A DNA stretch of 64,000 bases from Bryoerythrophyllum caledonicum (lineage: Eukaryota > Streptophyta > Bryopsida > Pottiales > Pottiaceae): assembly GCA_963971425.1 (NCBI GenBank), contig OZ020519.1, positions 20,977,397 through 21,041,396 on the forward strand, read 5' to 3'. This document shows, piece after piece, positions 34,042-45,804 of this stretch. The notes beneath the pieces are model-generated. The model was given only the letters and a program-made list of their open reading frames with translations. It was not told where the DNA came from and made no database searches. The translations under genes and the position numbers were made by a program. Numbering within the stretch: the stretch's first letter is position 1; each line of letters starts with the position of its first letter.

Positions 34042-34518
34042 TTTCTGAGTCCATCAGAACAATAAACAACAACAGGCACATCTCTCAATTTGCACAACCT
34101 TCTTCAACTGTGCCTCAGCACATGCAATGCATTCATCATTTCATCACCGCACCCTCAGCATGCACTCACGATCTCACGTCACCTTCACTCAACATGCACT
34201 TACACACTCTCTCAGCCTAGAACACTTCACTCTCTCTCTCAGCATATACTCACACACTCACGTCACCCTTCCCTAGGCACGAGTACACTCACCTCACCTT
34301 CCCTAGGTACAAGCACACACCCCCTTCCCGACATAAACCGACCTCACTAATTCCTAACTGGACCTCCCCTCCTCAACATAAATCAAGCATGAACGTGCAT
34401 AAGCATGCACATTAATGTGCATGCATATCTAACGTGCGCTGAAGTTTGAGTTGATGCGTGACAAAGTCCTCTCCAGCAGGAAGGGGTTCCCTGAATTTTT
34501 TCAATAAACCGTGACCCC
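34042..34518. other. Spacer with simple repeats and a 22-bp palindrome
   Basis: CACTCAC/CTCTCT-rich low-complexity DNA with two CACCTTCCCTAGG(C/T)AC units, and a perfect 22-bp palindrome at 34403-34424 (half-site GCATGCACATT). It could hold the promoter of the minus-strand fragment at 34041. Confidence 0.5.
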
Positions 34519-36584
34519 TGTAGAACTCCGTTCCCACTTGGTGCCGGAAGTTAACCTTAAATTCCGGCCAAAACAAAAAAATTAGTTAATTAGTAACGAT
34601 AGTTCTTGCTAGGATACAACCTATAGTCTTCATGTAAGAGTAAAGTCGGATAGACCTAACTGCAAACCCTAATTGAGCCAAAAGTTGCTATAAGCGGAGC
34701 CAGAGTAGTTACCGGAATTCCAAGTCAGTCAGTTATCCGGAATCGTCAGCCGGAGATGTCACCATCAACTGTCATCATGAGCCGTACTAACAGCCAGACT
34801 ACTTAAGGCTGGGGTTTGGTGGGAGATTCTTTCTTTTCACTTCGTCTTCGCGTGTCGAGGTTTTCGCTCCAACTCTCTCTTTCTTTCTTTCTCTCTCTCT
34901 TTCTCTCTCACTCTTGCGGTTTTTCAAACCGCTTGCCGTTAGGGTTTGAAGCTTAGACGGTTAGAACGGACGTGCATCCGTTAGGAAGAGTTTTTGTGAG
35001 GTTGGTGCGTGCAGAGATAATCTTGAGAAACTGTGAGGTGATGGGCAAGTCTCATGAAGTTTGTGCCGATGACAAAGAAGAAGAGGACGGATAGGGATGG
35101 GCGTGGCCAGAGAGACGAAGAGCCGGCAGTTGCGCTCCCTCCCTTAACTCGCGTTCTTCCGGAAATCCCAGAAGACTAGGACAAGTTCAACATACTCAAG
35201 GAGAGCCTGAAGTTTATGGATTGTGAGGGTTTTGTCAAAGTTGCGTGGGGCATCCGGGAGGAGGTCTACGTTCGGGAGCTTGTAGGGACGCAGGACAAGA
35301 AATACAAAAGGCTGATGAGAGCCCACCCGGAACTCTGAGGAGTTCCAAAATGGTCTTAGGCATACGATTTCCGAGCCGGCCGCACCAAGGTGGCGGAACG
35401 GCGGGACGAGTTTCCGGCTGAAGAATTCGTGGGATCAGCGGACCTAAAGGATGGCTACAACCTGCAGGAACTTCGGCACCTGGACGCCCAACTCGTGCTA
35501 GGATTTTTAAACCCTATCTTCCATCCAGAAAAGCGGAGACGGGTGGTAGCGAAGTGGGCATGCACTTTCCTCGGAGCACTCCGGGGGAAGATCGTCGTAG
35601 ATTGGGGAACCTTGATGACCCTGATGATCAACCGCCTCGTGGCCAATCTCTAGAAGGTGAAGGAATCGGCAACACCTCTGGCCTTGTATGTGGTGCACCT
35701 CTACTATCACCACTAGCAGCTAATTCCAGCAGACGTCAAGAAGTACGACGAAGTTCTTAACTTCCAGAAGTATAGAGAGGAGGAGTCAGAGGAGGAAGAG
35801 TCCGGAGGGAAGGAGTTTGTGCCGGAAGCAGCAACCACAGGCACTCCGGAAGGCCGGAGGGCTCCAAAGAGACCTCGGGTGAAAGAGCCCAAGCCGGAGA
35901 GTCCGGAGACCCTCACCTCATCCGCGTCGTCCGGAGAAGACGAGTCCGGACCCTTAGCGGGAACCAATCTGAAGAAGAGGAAGGTTGACCGGGAGGACTC
36001 CAAGGGTCAGCTCAAGCTGATGGATGAGCTCACACGCGATATCGGCTAGAGAATTGGGCTCCTTAAGGAAACCAACTACATCATCACCACCAACGTAGAG
36101 CAAATCTTCCAGAGTCTGGAGGTCGACAGATAGGAAGACGCCATCACCTGGGTGGAGGAACTCCGGAGCAGAGAGACTAACACGAAGGCGTTGCATACCC
36201 AAATCTCCTTCATGTACAAGGCCAGCACAGAAATGGAGAAGAAGATGAAGGAGTACCTCGGAGAGGCAGCCGTGGCGATGATGGCCTGGAAGCTGGCTGA
36301 GGCAAAGGCCAATGCTTTCGCAGCTGCCCTGTTAGAGGTCCGGACGGCTTTGGATTTCCGGGTTGACGTAATCAACCGGAGCCGGCTCTTCACTGAACTG
36401 TTTGAGAAGAAGGAGAAGGTCACCATGGCCAACATCATCCAGTTTCTCCTAGATCAAGCGGAGAAGATGGGACGGACCTGGGAGCAGATGAAGCTGTTGG
36501 TCGACAACACCACCGAGGAGCTTCCGGAAGACCCAGCAGCACCTGGACCGGAAGGCACTGCGACCCCAACACAAACTACGGCCC
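34519..36584 (+). mobile_element. Element M3, left part, cut by gypsy C
   Basis: Starts TGTAGAACTCCGTTCCCAC and follows M2 closely through the leader and ORF until gypsy C's LTR begins at 36585. The rest of M3 should lie beyond the other end of gypsy C, outside this window. Confidence 0.8.
35054..36584 (+). pseudogene. M3 long ORF, 5' three quarters, multiple stops
   Basis: Same protein as M2 in one frame from ATG 35054. Stops occur at about 35175, 35336, 35354, 35651, 35714, 36047 and 36131. At least four of these positions carry Trp or Gln in M2 or M4, so transitions explain them. Well-preserved parts are VVAKWACTFLGALRGKIVVD, the coiled coil from 36152, and IIQFLLDQAEKMGRTWEQM. Cut at 36585 by the gypsy LTR. 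Confidence 0.75.
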
Positions 36585-38571
36585 TGTAGAGTGATTTTTC
36601 ACCACTCTAATAAAACACCCAAGTGTACCCACACCTCATAGGATTCGTTACGGGGATGATCATACGCCTAGTTTTAAGTAATTGGAGATTAATTGTGTCG
36701 TTAAAGCTATCTTTTTGGTTAATTCTTAAGGTTATCTATCTATTTTTAGGAAATTAGGGATGTTAGCATCACTCTTAAGGGATCCACAAACAAAGTCTAA
36801 ACCCCAAGGATCTCTCGTGCCTTAAGACGGAACATTAGTCCTTTTAAGATTGTGCTTATGCCACTAATCCTTAAACACTTGCCACACTGGGCTAATGGAA
36901 GTTTCCATTAAGTCTCATTGCATTGGTTCTTTAATTATAATCTTTAAGAATTCACATTCTTACCTCATGCAAAAACGCTCCACTTTTCACGTCCGTCCAC
37001 TCGGTCCACGTGATCACGTTCTTAAGACAATGGTTAGTCTCAAAAAATCCCATACACAAGTTAACTTAAGTCTTAAAGAGTTCACCTCTTAAGTCTCCAC
37101 TTAAGTTCACTTACCCACAATTATCCCTTAAAGACCACGGTGTTCCACACTTACTCGTACCACTTTGTCTTTAAGATGTCTGAATTTTACTTAAGGCTTC
37201 TCTCTTGGTCGGGTCCATGTTCTTAAGAACACAGTTTCTGTCCTTGAATTCTTAAGCACTCACTTTCTCACTTAGGACTGATTCTTAAGAACCTGCACTA
37301 TCTAGACCAATTCGGTCCTACAGTGTTCTTAAGTTTCTGTCTTTAAGACTTCCAGAATCGGGAGTGCATCTCACTGAATGCAAATGTTGTCCCGTATTCT
37401 CAATTATACGAACCTTTAAGTCCAAGCCCTTAAACTTAAGCGTCTCATGGTACTTAAGGTCTCACTCTTCATAAGCTTATGTATCCAAACTTGGACTTAA
37501 GATTCTTAAGTTTCTATGTTTTCTTCTTAAGTCTTTCTTTGGGATTTATTCCTTATTTTCTCTCTTATGATAGATTCTTAAATACTCACAACTTAGCCTA
37601 CCTTAGAGAATCCCTTCTATTAAGGTTAGACTTAATGCCAATTTTTTTGTATGCATAATATGACACTCTTGCCATGCATCAAGGTATGCCACTTGATGTT
37701 TATTGCACAAATTGCATTTACATGAATAAGAACTCCACTCTTATTCTTATGATACTCAAGTTATGCTCACTCACACTCGAGATCTTATTAAGTACTTATG
37801 CATTACACATCTCATGCACTAAGTCACTTAATTTCACATTATCTCCATTAATCTTCACACTCATGATTAATGCTCCAACACACACACACACAAGGTCACA
37901 CCCACGACCTTAGTAGTTAGGGTATTTCCCTATCTTATTCCATGAAGAATAAATATACAATGCATTCATGTATAAGAATTTTATCCACAATTAATACCTA
38001 ATGCATGCACTTGCATTTACAACACACAATGTCAAATTTATGCAATGAAGTTCACATAATATTGCAATTATACATATGACTCAAGTCACAAGACTCTACA
38101 TATGCAAATTCAATAACAATTATATATTCATATATAAAATTAAATACTCTTACAACATTAAGAGTCATCAACTAGCTCTTTCACCTAAAGCTAGGGCTCA
38201 CTCCAATCTTCCTCCAAGGAATTTCTATGGTAATGGCCAAGAATGCTAAAAATTCAAGCTAGTGATTCTACTCAACATCCAAGAGGTACAACTCTTGGAA
38301 AGAGGTTTTCCCTAGTATTAACCATTAAGATTAATTCCACAAAATCTTCACATCTCTTCATATCCATTCATGAAAAGGTACAACCTATCCAAAGGGTGCG
38401 AGTTCAACCCTTTTCCCATTATTTCCTTATTCTTGGATATGAATAGGTACTTTCCAATTAATTAAGTACTTAGTGTAAAATTAATCATTATTTTTTAATT
38501 CTCCATATATCTACAACCCTTTTTACACTTAATTTTCGGAAAAAATCTATTTTTATCATTTTGGCTCTACA
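36585..38571 (-). repeat. 3' LTR of gypsy C
   Basis: 1,987 bp, starting TGTAGAGCC and ending ..CTCTACA on the minus strand (TGTAGAG / CTCTACA terminal inverted repeat). It shares blocks with the A and D LTRs in the right half, but its left half is diverged and rich in TTCTTAAG instead of ACTTAAGT. Confidence 0.85.
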
Positions 38572-40217
38572 TAGCCCTCCTCTTAGCTTGGAGACGTCCT
38601 CGTCGACTTCAACGACCTTTGTCCTTGAACTTGATCTTTCGCACTCCATCTTCCTTTCTATCATTTTCTTGTAGTCTCTTTAAGCTCCATATAGATTTCT
38701 TCTTACTTGTCTTTATTCTCTAAGAATTGTTGATTTTCTTTATTTGCTTTCCATTGTTCTCCTCTTTAATGAGTATGTCTCATACATACTTGGCTTCAAG
38801 TTTCTCTTTTTAACTTAACTATTTTAGTTAAGTCTTCCATTTGTTGGTTTCCATAATTTTTCATTTTAGCTTTGAATTTTTTCATTCTCTTTTAAATCTT
38901 CATTTTTAATTTTTATTGCTTTTCAAATTTTTCTTTTCAATTTATTTTTTCTTCCATATCTTCCTTTACACTCCACTTGCAATCATTTTTTATATTTTTT
39001 TACTTATTTTTTTCTTTTCACTTCATTCATCATTTTTTTCAAATTAAAAAATTAGCATTCATTAGTCCTCACATCTCTTGATTAGTAAATTAGTAGTGCA
39101 TCCTCACAACTGATTACTAATCCTAGATTACTAATTTTCTTTCTACACTCTTTTATTTCTATTTTTCTAACTTGTGTGAGCTACCCTATCATACACTTCA
39201 AGTAGTGTGTGTATTACTTCACCACTAATCGTCTCATCTACATTACTCACATTGTTTTTCATAGCCTTTTTGCTTTATCTCTCAATATTATCATGTTCTT
39301 TCTTATTTTTCCCTCTCATGATACTCTCTCATTAGAATTATCATGTTCTTTCTTATTTTTTCCTTTCAGGATAATCTCTCAATATAGTTATCATGTTCTC
39401 TCCTTCTTATTTTTTTCCTTTCATCTATATGCCTTAAGTTTATTTTTTATTTATGATTATTATTTTATTTTATTTTTATTATGTTTTTTTAAATTTATTT
39501 TATTTTTTATTTTTTATTTTTACAAATTCAATTGAATTTGCTCTTTCCTTAAGACACTATCCATCCACATATTCTTAAAACTCTCACTACATGTAAGTCT
39601 TAAGATTTTTGTTTTATCCAAAGTGTGATTGACTTTGGTTTTGTTCTTAAAGAAACTCACTCATTAGAGGTTTTTAAGAACTGACTTACTTAAGGAAAAT
39701 AAGGATCTATCCTATTTGTTCTTTGCCTTAAGGAACTAATTTTCTCTTGCTCGTCTGGTTCTTAAGGTTCTAGTCTGCTCAGGGTTGTAACTTAAACTCT
39801 CACTTGCCTTAAGGTCACATGAAGAGATGATCTCACTCAAAATAGGAATCATACAAATTTGTACTTAAAGGGATCTTTTCTAAAATTTTGAACTTAAGGA
39901 GTTGGACTTTAAAGTATAAACTTACTACGTACTGGTTTTTTAATTAGAAAAATTATCTGTTCTTTCAGCTGGTTTGTTTCTTCCCGAACTTGTTTTTAAC
40001 CACGTACAGACAGAGCTCTGTCTGTATTGACACGTTCTTTATAAGTCATAGACTCCGAAAACCAATCTTCTTTTTCCATTCTTTCCTAGGTTCTTCATAC
40101 ATCTTTGATCCTTGTTATTCCTCATACTGCAAATTTGTGAAAATGTGTTGTGCACTTCACCAGATATGGAAACAGTGATAGAAGTTTCTATTTTTCTCCA
40201 TACTAGGATCAACATTT
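38572..40217 (-). other. 3' non-coding region of gypsy C
   Basis: Holds the polypurine tract next to the LTR, then AT-rich sequence homologous to 5371 onward in element A. No gene is seen. Confidence 0.6.
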
Positions 40218-40455
40218 GTCCCATATCGTTTGGTAAGGCTCCTGCGGCTCACGATATATAGGCTAACAGACCTGATACCTTCATCTAGCAGGCCTTGGTG
40301 GTCGGTTAACGTGTGCCGCGGGTACATACTGTCGTGGCAACCTCCGGGTGCTAGTGCCGGGTATGTATCTTTCACACGTGGCTTATCCCACCACGCTTGA
40401 CTAGAGTGCTGACTCCTGTAGTTACAGGCAGTTCAACATGGTTTTTTTTTTTTTT
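40218..40455 (+). ncRNA. Putative Pol III-transcribed structured RNA (copy in element C)
   Basis: GTCCCATATCG (40218-40228) matches the plant snRNA upstream element RTCCCACATCG at 10 of 11 positions. TATATA follows after 26 bp (40255), a Pol III-type spacing. The body starts GGCCTTGGTGG at 40291, 36 bp after the TATA start as in the first copy, and a T14 run at 40442-40455 would terminate it, giving about 160 nt. Pairings are TGGTGG (40296) with CCACCA (40388), ACGTGTG (40309) with CACACGT (40373), TACATAC (40323) with GTATGTA (40361), GGCA (40336) with TGCC (40355), and ACC-TCCG-GGT at the tip. A second small hairpin CCTGTA/TACAGG precedes the terminator. It lies antisense to the host retroelement. 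No known RNA family was recognised. Confidence 0.6.
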
Positions 40456-40870
40456 CATAACTTACTGTTTAATATTTCCTTCTTTGTGTATACACTTCCA
40501 AGTCACCGAACCTCCTTTCAGCTGACTTCCACTTGTATATTTTTTAATTTTCGTAGCACACTCCTAGAATTCTTCATTCCCAGATAGTTTCTCCTTTTAA
40601 TTAGTTGTTGACTCCATTTCTTCGTGTTCATAATCTTATGACATCGTATCATGCAGCTAATATCATTCATATTTTCAGAAGATTGCAGCTTTACAGGTTT
40701 TTGTTCAGTCTTTCAAAATCAGCTATCGCCTCATTATCCTGGCTTCCACAATAAGCCATATCCTAAGTTCTCGAAGCTGCAAACTTCTAAACTCTAGCTG
40801 CAATCACAAAATTCCATCATAATATTTACATTGTCTGCACAGAGCTTCTCCTAAAAAAACTCATGTCTAC
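40456..40870 (-). other. Spacer between the RNA locus and ORF3 of element C
   Basis: Mixed AT-rich sequence with no ORF of note. It is the counterpart of 7432-8018. Confidence 0.5.
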
Positions 40871-43800
40871 TCAAGATCTTGGTATGGCTTCAAGTCGAGG
40901 ACGCTTGTGCTTGTACGCATCCTTGAACTCACACTCTTGGAGAATCAACTGCAGCTCAGCCATCTCCACATTACGACGAACATCCTCATCATGCTTGAAG
41001 AGATACGTCTCGTGTGCCTTCTGGTAACTCAACCAGGCAACCAGCTGCTCTTGACGCTTGCTGGAATTCTCCAAGGCAAACACCGAGCTCGCACCGTGGC
41101 GGAAGTTGGTAATTACCATACACTCCAAAGTCCTCATATGGCGACTTGGCATCTGTTGCATCTTCGTCCATAGGTGAAACTCGAGCTTGGTCTGGTCAAA
41201 TCTGTTGACATTCACCACGCACTTGTATCGCATATACATATGAGATAGGATGTTGTAAAACACTGCAGCTCGAAAACACACAGGGTCCGTGTGTCTTCGG
41301 TGAATCTCAAAAAAGGCTCGATAGGAATCACTGCATTCCTGGGGAGAAGAAAAACTCCCTGGAATCTGTGGCCAGTTGTAAGGCACTGTGTCAAGCTTAC
41401 TCCAGGGCGCCCACTTGTAACGCCGATATCCCTTCAAGGGACACTGGTGGTAGCTCATCGTGATCGCTGCTGGTGGCACCGTTGACCACGTCTGGGATAC
41501 CTTGGGATATAGTTGATCCCACTGTCTCCAGACTTGCGGTGACAAGCCAAAGTCCTCCAACAGCCAATCTATGGCTTGCCATGAGGGAATGGCACCTCCT
41601 CCTCGCTATTAAACAGATTCTCGTACTCTCCGAGAAATCGTTGCTTGTTCAACGATCCGGTCACTGGTAGTGGCAAGCCTCCCTAGATCGTGTGTCTATA
41701 ATCTGGAGGGGGTGACATGAAAGTGGCCATCTGAACCGCATCTGCCACATCCACCGTTTTCTTCTTTGCTCCCTCGATCGCACGCTTAAGTCGGTGGTGA
41801 GCTCGGACCTTGGCGTAGAGATACTGCCCCATCGTGATCTCACCTCGCTGAGCCAAGTCCTCGCGCTCCTGGACTTGAGTCATGCATCCCACAAAGCTCT
41901 GCTCGTTCTGTAGCAGCTTTGTCAGCTTCTCCATCTGGTTCTTCCATTCTCCCAGATAGTCCGTGGAGAGGGGAACTGTCTTCAGATCAACCTCCGGAAT
42001 GACTACCATTCGTTGAGCTACATCCGGTTGATCATACTGCCTCCGCATCTGCAGCTGCCCCTCCAAGTGCCAGTAATATAGTAGCACTCTGGCTCCAATA
42101 TCACCGATCGGCACCAGCAGCTGTCTCGAGTCCTCCAGCTGAAGGTCTTGTCTCACAATCATTTCGCAGATTAAATTGTGCATATTGGCGAAGTTCGCCG
42201 CTACGGTCCACAGGTTCTGGAATTCTCCTCGGCTCAGCTTGTCTCCATGATTCAAACACATCATGGTTAAACAAGCGGTCCTCTGCAACTCATAGGCTCG
42301 GAAGAGTGCAAAGGTTGGCGGACTGTGTAAGTCCTGGCGCCAAATTGCCTCTTGGAGTTTGCTCTTCACTCCTCTATCTGTAGTCGTCTGTGCAGTCAAC
42401 CGGGCATTAGCCTCGGTGACATCTCGTACCTTCTCTTCCAACTCTGCTACCTGTGAAGAGTCAGGCGTAGCTACGGTCGACGCTTCCCTACTCGCCTGCA
42501 CCTCCCTCTTCTGTTGTGCTACGGATGTCGCTAACTCCTTCGCCAAATTTTTCTCAGCCTGATACTGCTCCTTCACCAGCTGGTGTTGACTCTTAGGACT
42601 CTCAATCTCGAGCAAGTATTCTTCAACTTGTCGCTCCTTCGCAGTGTGGAGATCCTTCCAGTGGGCAGCGCTCCCGGAAGCTTGCCGGAGCTCTTCTTGC
42701 AACGTGTGCCAATCTCGCACCTGTGCTTCCTTGTCTCCAGCTAGAGCTGAATTTTCCTTCTCCGACTCCGCCTTGAGGCGATGGTACTCCTGCTCCATGT
42801 GGCTCAGCTTCTTCTGCAACTCCTCGCATTGCTGTGCCTTAGTGGTCTATTCGTTGCACAAGGTCTCCCAGCGCTGAACTTCTTCAGTTGTTTGGGCCAA
42901 CTTCCCTCGCAGCTCACCTCGCTCCCTGTCCAGCAGCTCTTTAGCTCGCTCTGCTTCCAAGAGAGCCTTCTCTAGCCGGAGCTTCTCGCGTTGGAAGTCC
43001 TTCTGCATCTGATCCTTGGCCAACAAGATGTCCTTGTTGGTGGCTTGGTATTGAGCTACGAGATCATCCTTCTGGATCACCATCAGCTCGAGATTCGCCT
43101 TGTTCAACTCCCGAACCTCACCCTGTTTGGTGCTATCTGCCCCCTGCGATCTCTTCTCTGTTCGCTTGAGAGGAGCTTCATCTTCAGGGTCCTCCATTGT
43201 GGCAACCTCGGGAGCAGCGTACGGAACAATCTGCTTGGATGGTGTCTTGGACAGCTTCGCTGCTGCTGGTGGACGTGGTTCCTGTCCTGAGGTGATACTC
43301 AAGACACCTCCAGTGGAGATCGCGGGCTTCACCTTCTTCTTCTGCACTTTTGCCAACGGTTTCTTCCCCTTGTCTTTCGCTGGTGCAGGGGCTTCGGGTG
43401 ACCCTGGCGTCTCCTCTTCTGCGTCCTCCCTTGCTGGACTGGTCATGTCTTCATCTCCTACATCTTCTTCTTCTTCGGAAGCCTCTTCCGGTTCCTCCAC
43501 CATCTTGCGCAATCTCTTCTTCTTGGAACTCCTCCCTGATTCTTCTTCCACCTCGTGTGCTCCTCCAGTCAAGCTCTTCCTCAGTGGGGGACAGATTGCT
43601 GAGAAGTACGTGGTCCCATGGAAGAAAATGCTGTGGCGGGTATTCTTCCCTGCTAGCTCCAGTCGGAGATGCGCGTACATGATCTTGGACCAATTGAGTC
43701 GCTCTCCATTCTAGCTCTTGTACGCTGCAGCCAATGCGCTGGGTGATAATACCTCCGTTCCATCAAAAGCCATCAAGAGTCAAAGGTTGATAAATTTCAG

Positions 43801-44316
43801 CCATTCCTTCCACGAAGCCTTGGCCTTCCTGATCGAATATCCCCGTCCCACCTTGGCGTCGTCTGGCCTCTCGAACACCCGACTGAGCTCAGTCTTGGTT
43901 AGCAAAGGCAATCCCACCAGCGTAGGTCCCGTCTTTGGCAAGCTTGGGCAATGCTGCTGGACGACCTCGACGTCCAAGCGAACCACTTCACCGTTGATCA
44001 AAAATTCGTCTTGTGCGCCTCGCTTGGAGTTCAGCATGAAGGCCAGCACTCGCGGTAGATCTGCCTCCGGCCATTGCTGCTCGATGAATTGCAGGAGACT
44101 TGCCTTCTCCAAATTCTTACGGTTGCCCTCATACACCTTCTTTGGCAACTCCCTCAGCGGAGAAGGATCGATCTCGAAATCCTTCTTCGTCTTCCGTTTC
44201 TGGCTCATCTTGATTTCTCTGTCTGCTGTTCTCTTACAACCAACGCCACTCTGTGAATTTGGATTCACCATTTTGCACCTCTTTTTAGCAAGAAAACAGA
44301 ATTCTTCTCTTTGCAC
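40871..44316 (-). pseudogene. ORF3 of element C: large coiled-coil protein downstream of pol
   Basis: About 1,148 codons, in one frame from 44316 to about 41683 except for stops near 43775, 43712 and 42848 (each consistent with a transition from an Arg, Trp or Gln codon), then a frameshift near 41580. The N-terminal domain includes FLINGEVVRLDVEVVQQH, SWKEWLKFIN and LNWSKIMYAHLRLELAGK. An acidic linker (43600-43200), a long coiled coil (about 43100-42350) and a C-terminal domain (AYELQRTACL, NLICEMIVRQDLQL, LLVPIGDIGARVLLYYWHLE, RRHTDPVCFRAAVFYN) follow. It is collinear with 8019-11473 but much more diverged than the neighbouring pol. No transmembrane segment is visible. The function is unknown; it sits where Athila-type elements carry an env-like ORF. 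Confidence 0.75.
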
Positions 44317-45804
44317 TGTCTACTTCGTTTGCGCAGTCTTCTTCACGCTACAAAACACTCTTAAGACATGCATCTACACTCATAGAATTTCCTTTCATCT
44401 GTGCAGACTTATGTCTGAAGATTACATGCAAAGTGGTTACAACGGTTATGCCGTTTCTTGATTTCCCTTAACAAACTCTTCTGATTTTACTCTCGTAGAT
44501 AGTTATCTACTCTCAGTAAATTTTATTCCGTTAATTTCGCACCTTGGCAAGGAAGATCAGTTAAATTCTGCGGTCTTAAGCAACCTCATTCACCACGAAA
44601 TGGCATAATTCAACAATCCTCTGTTCTGTGAACTCACATTCAGAAGAACTTAACGACGAACTTACCAGCAAAAGTGTGACAATTTCTTCTCCGCTCTTGG
44701 TGACACCTCGCTTCCCGAATACAGAGCCACCAAACTCACGACTTGCAACAATTCTTCACGATACACTCCAACTCTCAACAATGCAACTGTCCTCTCAACT
44801 TCTATTTCAGCGACTGAACAATGCACTTGTGAATACTCTCTGATGAGCCATAGCCAAGTTTGGCAGCTTGTTTTCTTAACGGCTCATCAAGTTTTGCCAC
44901 TTGGTTTTAAGTCCCGTCCCCACTCGTCCTTATCATCACGTTTTTCAAGTCATTGCAATGATCCTTTTGACGTGATTGATTATTGTTCCCTCGAGTGAAG
45001 TGTCCACTTTTGTCCCTTCCATGGCACTTTAATTTGATCTTTCAACATGATGAGATTTCTCCACTTTATGACAAGGTTGTTTCTCACAGATTTCCTACCA
45101 ACTTAATCATCATTTTTATTTTCTTAAGTTTTTCCATTTTCCATAATTTGCTTCGGCTTACTTCTGTTTTAAGGCATCTCCTTGCTTAAGTTTATTATTG
45201 TCTCACAATTTTACTTTTTAAGATGAACTTCAGGGACAACCCCAGACTTACTGTCTTAAGGTGTTCACTCAAGTTCTTAAGACAACTGGATTTCTGACAT
45301 CCTCGCAAATAAGACACTCAAGTTCTTAAGTCATTTGTGTCTTTAAGACTATTTTGAGTTCTTAAGGCAACTGTAGATTTGACGTCTCTTGAGTGTTTGA
45401 AGACGGCTTAAGTTCCTTAAAACAGCTGTATCTTTAAGAGCACTGAAGTTCTTTAAGACCACTTGACATGATATCACACTTATGACCTTAATTCTGTGAC
45501 TTAACTTGAGATGACTTCTTAAGTACTGTTCCTTTATGCAAAATGATTTAGCTCTTAAGAATTTTTATTTTTGAATTTTATTTTTTCAATAATACCTTAT
45601 GACAAGGTTTTTCTCAAGAAAGTTTTTTGTGAATATTTTTTATGAATGATCATAAATTAACTATGACTTAAAACACAAAATTTTACACTTTCCCTTTGGT
45701 AGTTTAGTGTCGTTCCGGACTACTTAAAAATTCTTTCTTAAGATTTTCTTAAAATTTCCTTTAAGTAGGGGTGTAGCCCCCCTCTTTTAAAAGGTAACTT
45801 GCCC
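44317..45804 (-). other. Non-coding interval between pol and ORF3 of element C
   Basis: AT-rich, with repeated TTCTTAAG/CTTAAGAC motifs at 45180-45560. No convincing ORF. It corresponds to 11474-13333 in element A. Confidence 0.6.

Noticed and set aside
36585-38571. Solo LTR unrelated to the neighbouring minus-strand genes
   Set aside because: A polypurine tract precedes it on the minus strand and the adjacent 3' region is shared with element A, so it is the 3' LTR of gypsy C.
40157-40375. 72-codon minus-strand ORF over the structured RNA locus (and 7040-7234 in the other copy)
   Set aside because: The two ORFs are in different relation to the conserved block and share no protein similarity. 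Conservation follows RNA pairing, not codons.
42359-43714. Plus-strand Ser-rich ORFs (up to 204 codons) opposite ORF3
   Set aside because: Shadow frames created by the Glu/Lys-rich coiled coil and acidic linker of ORF3 on the minus strand.
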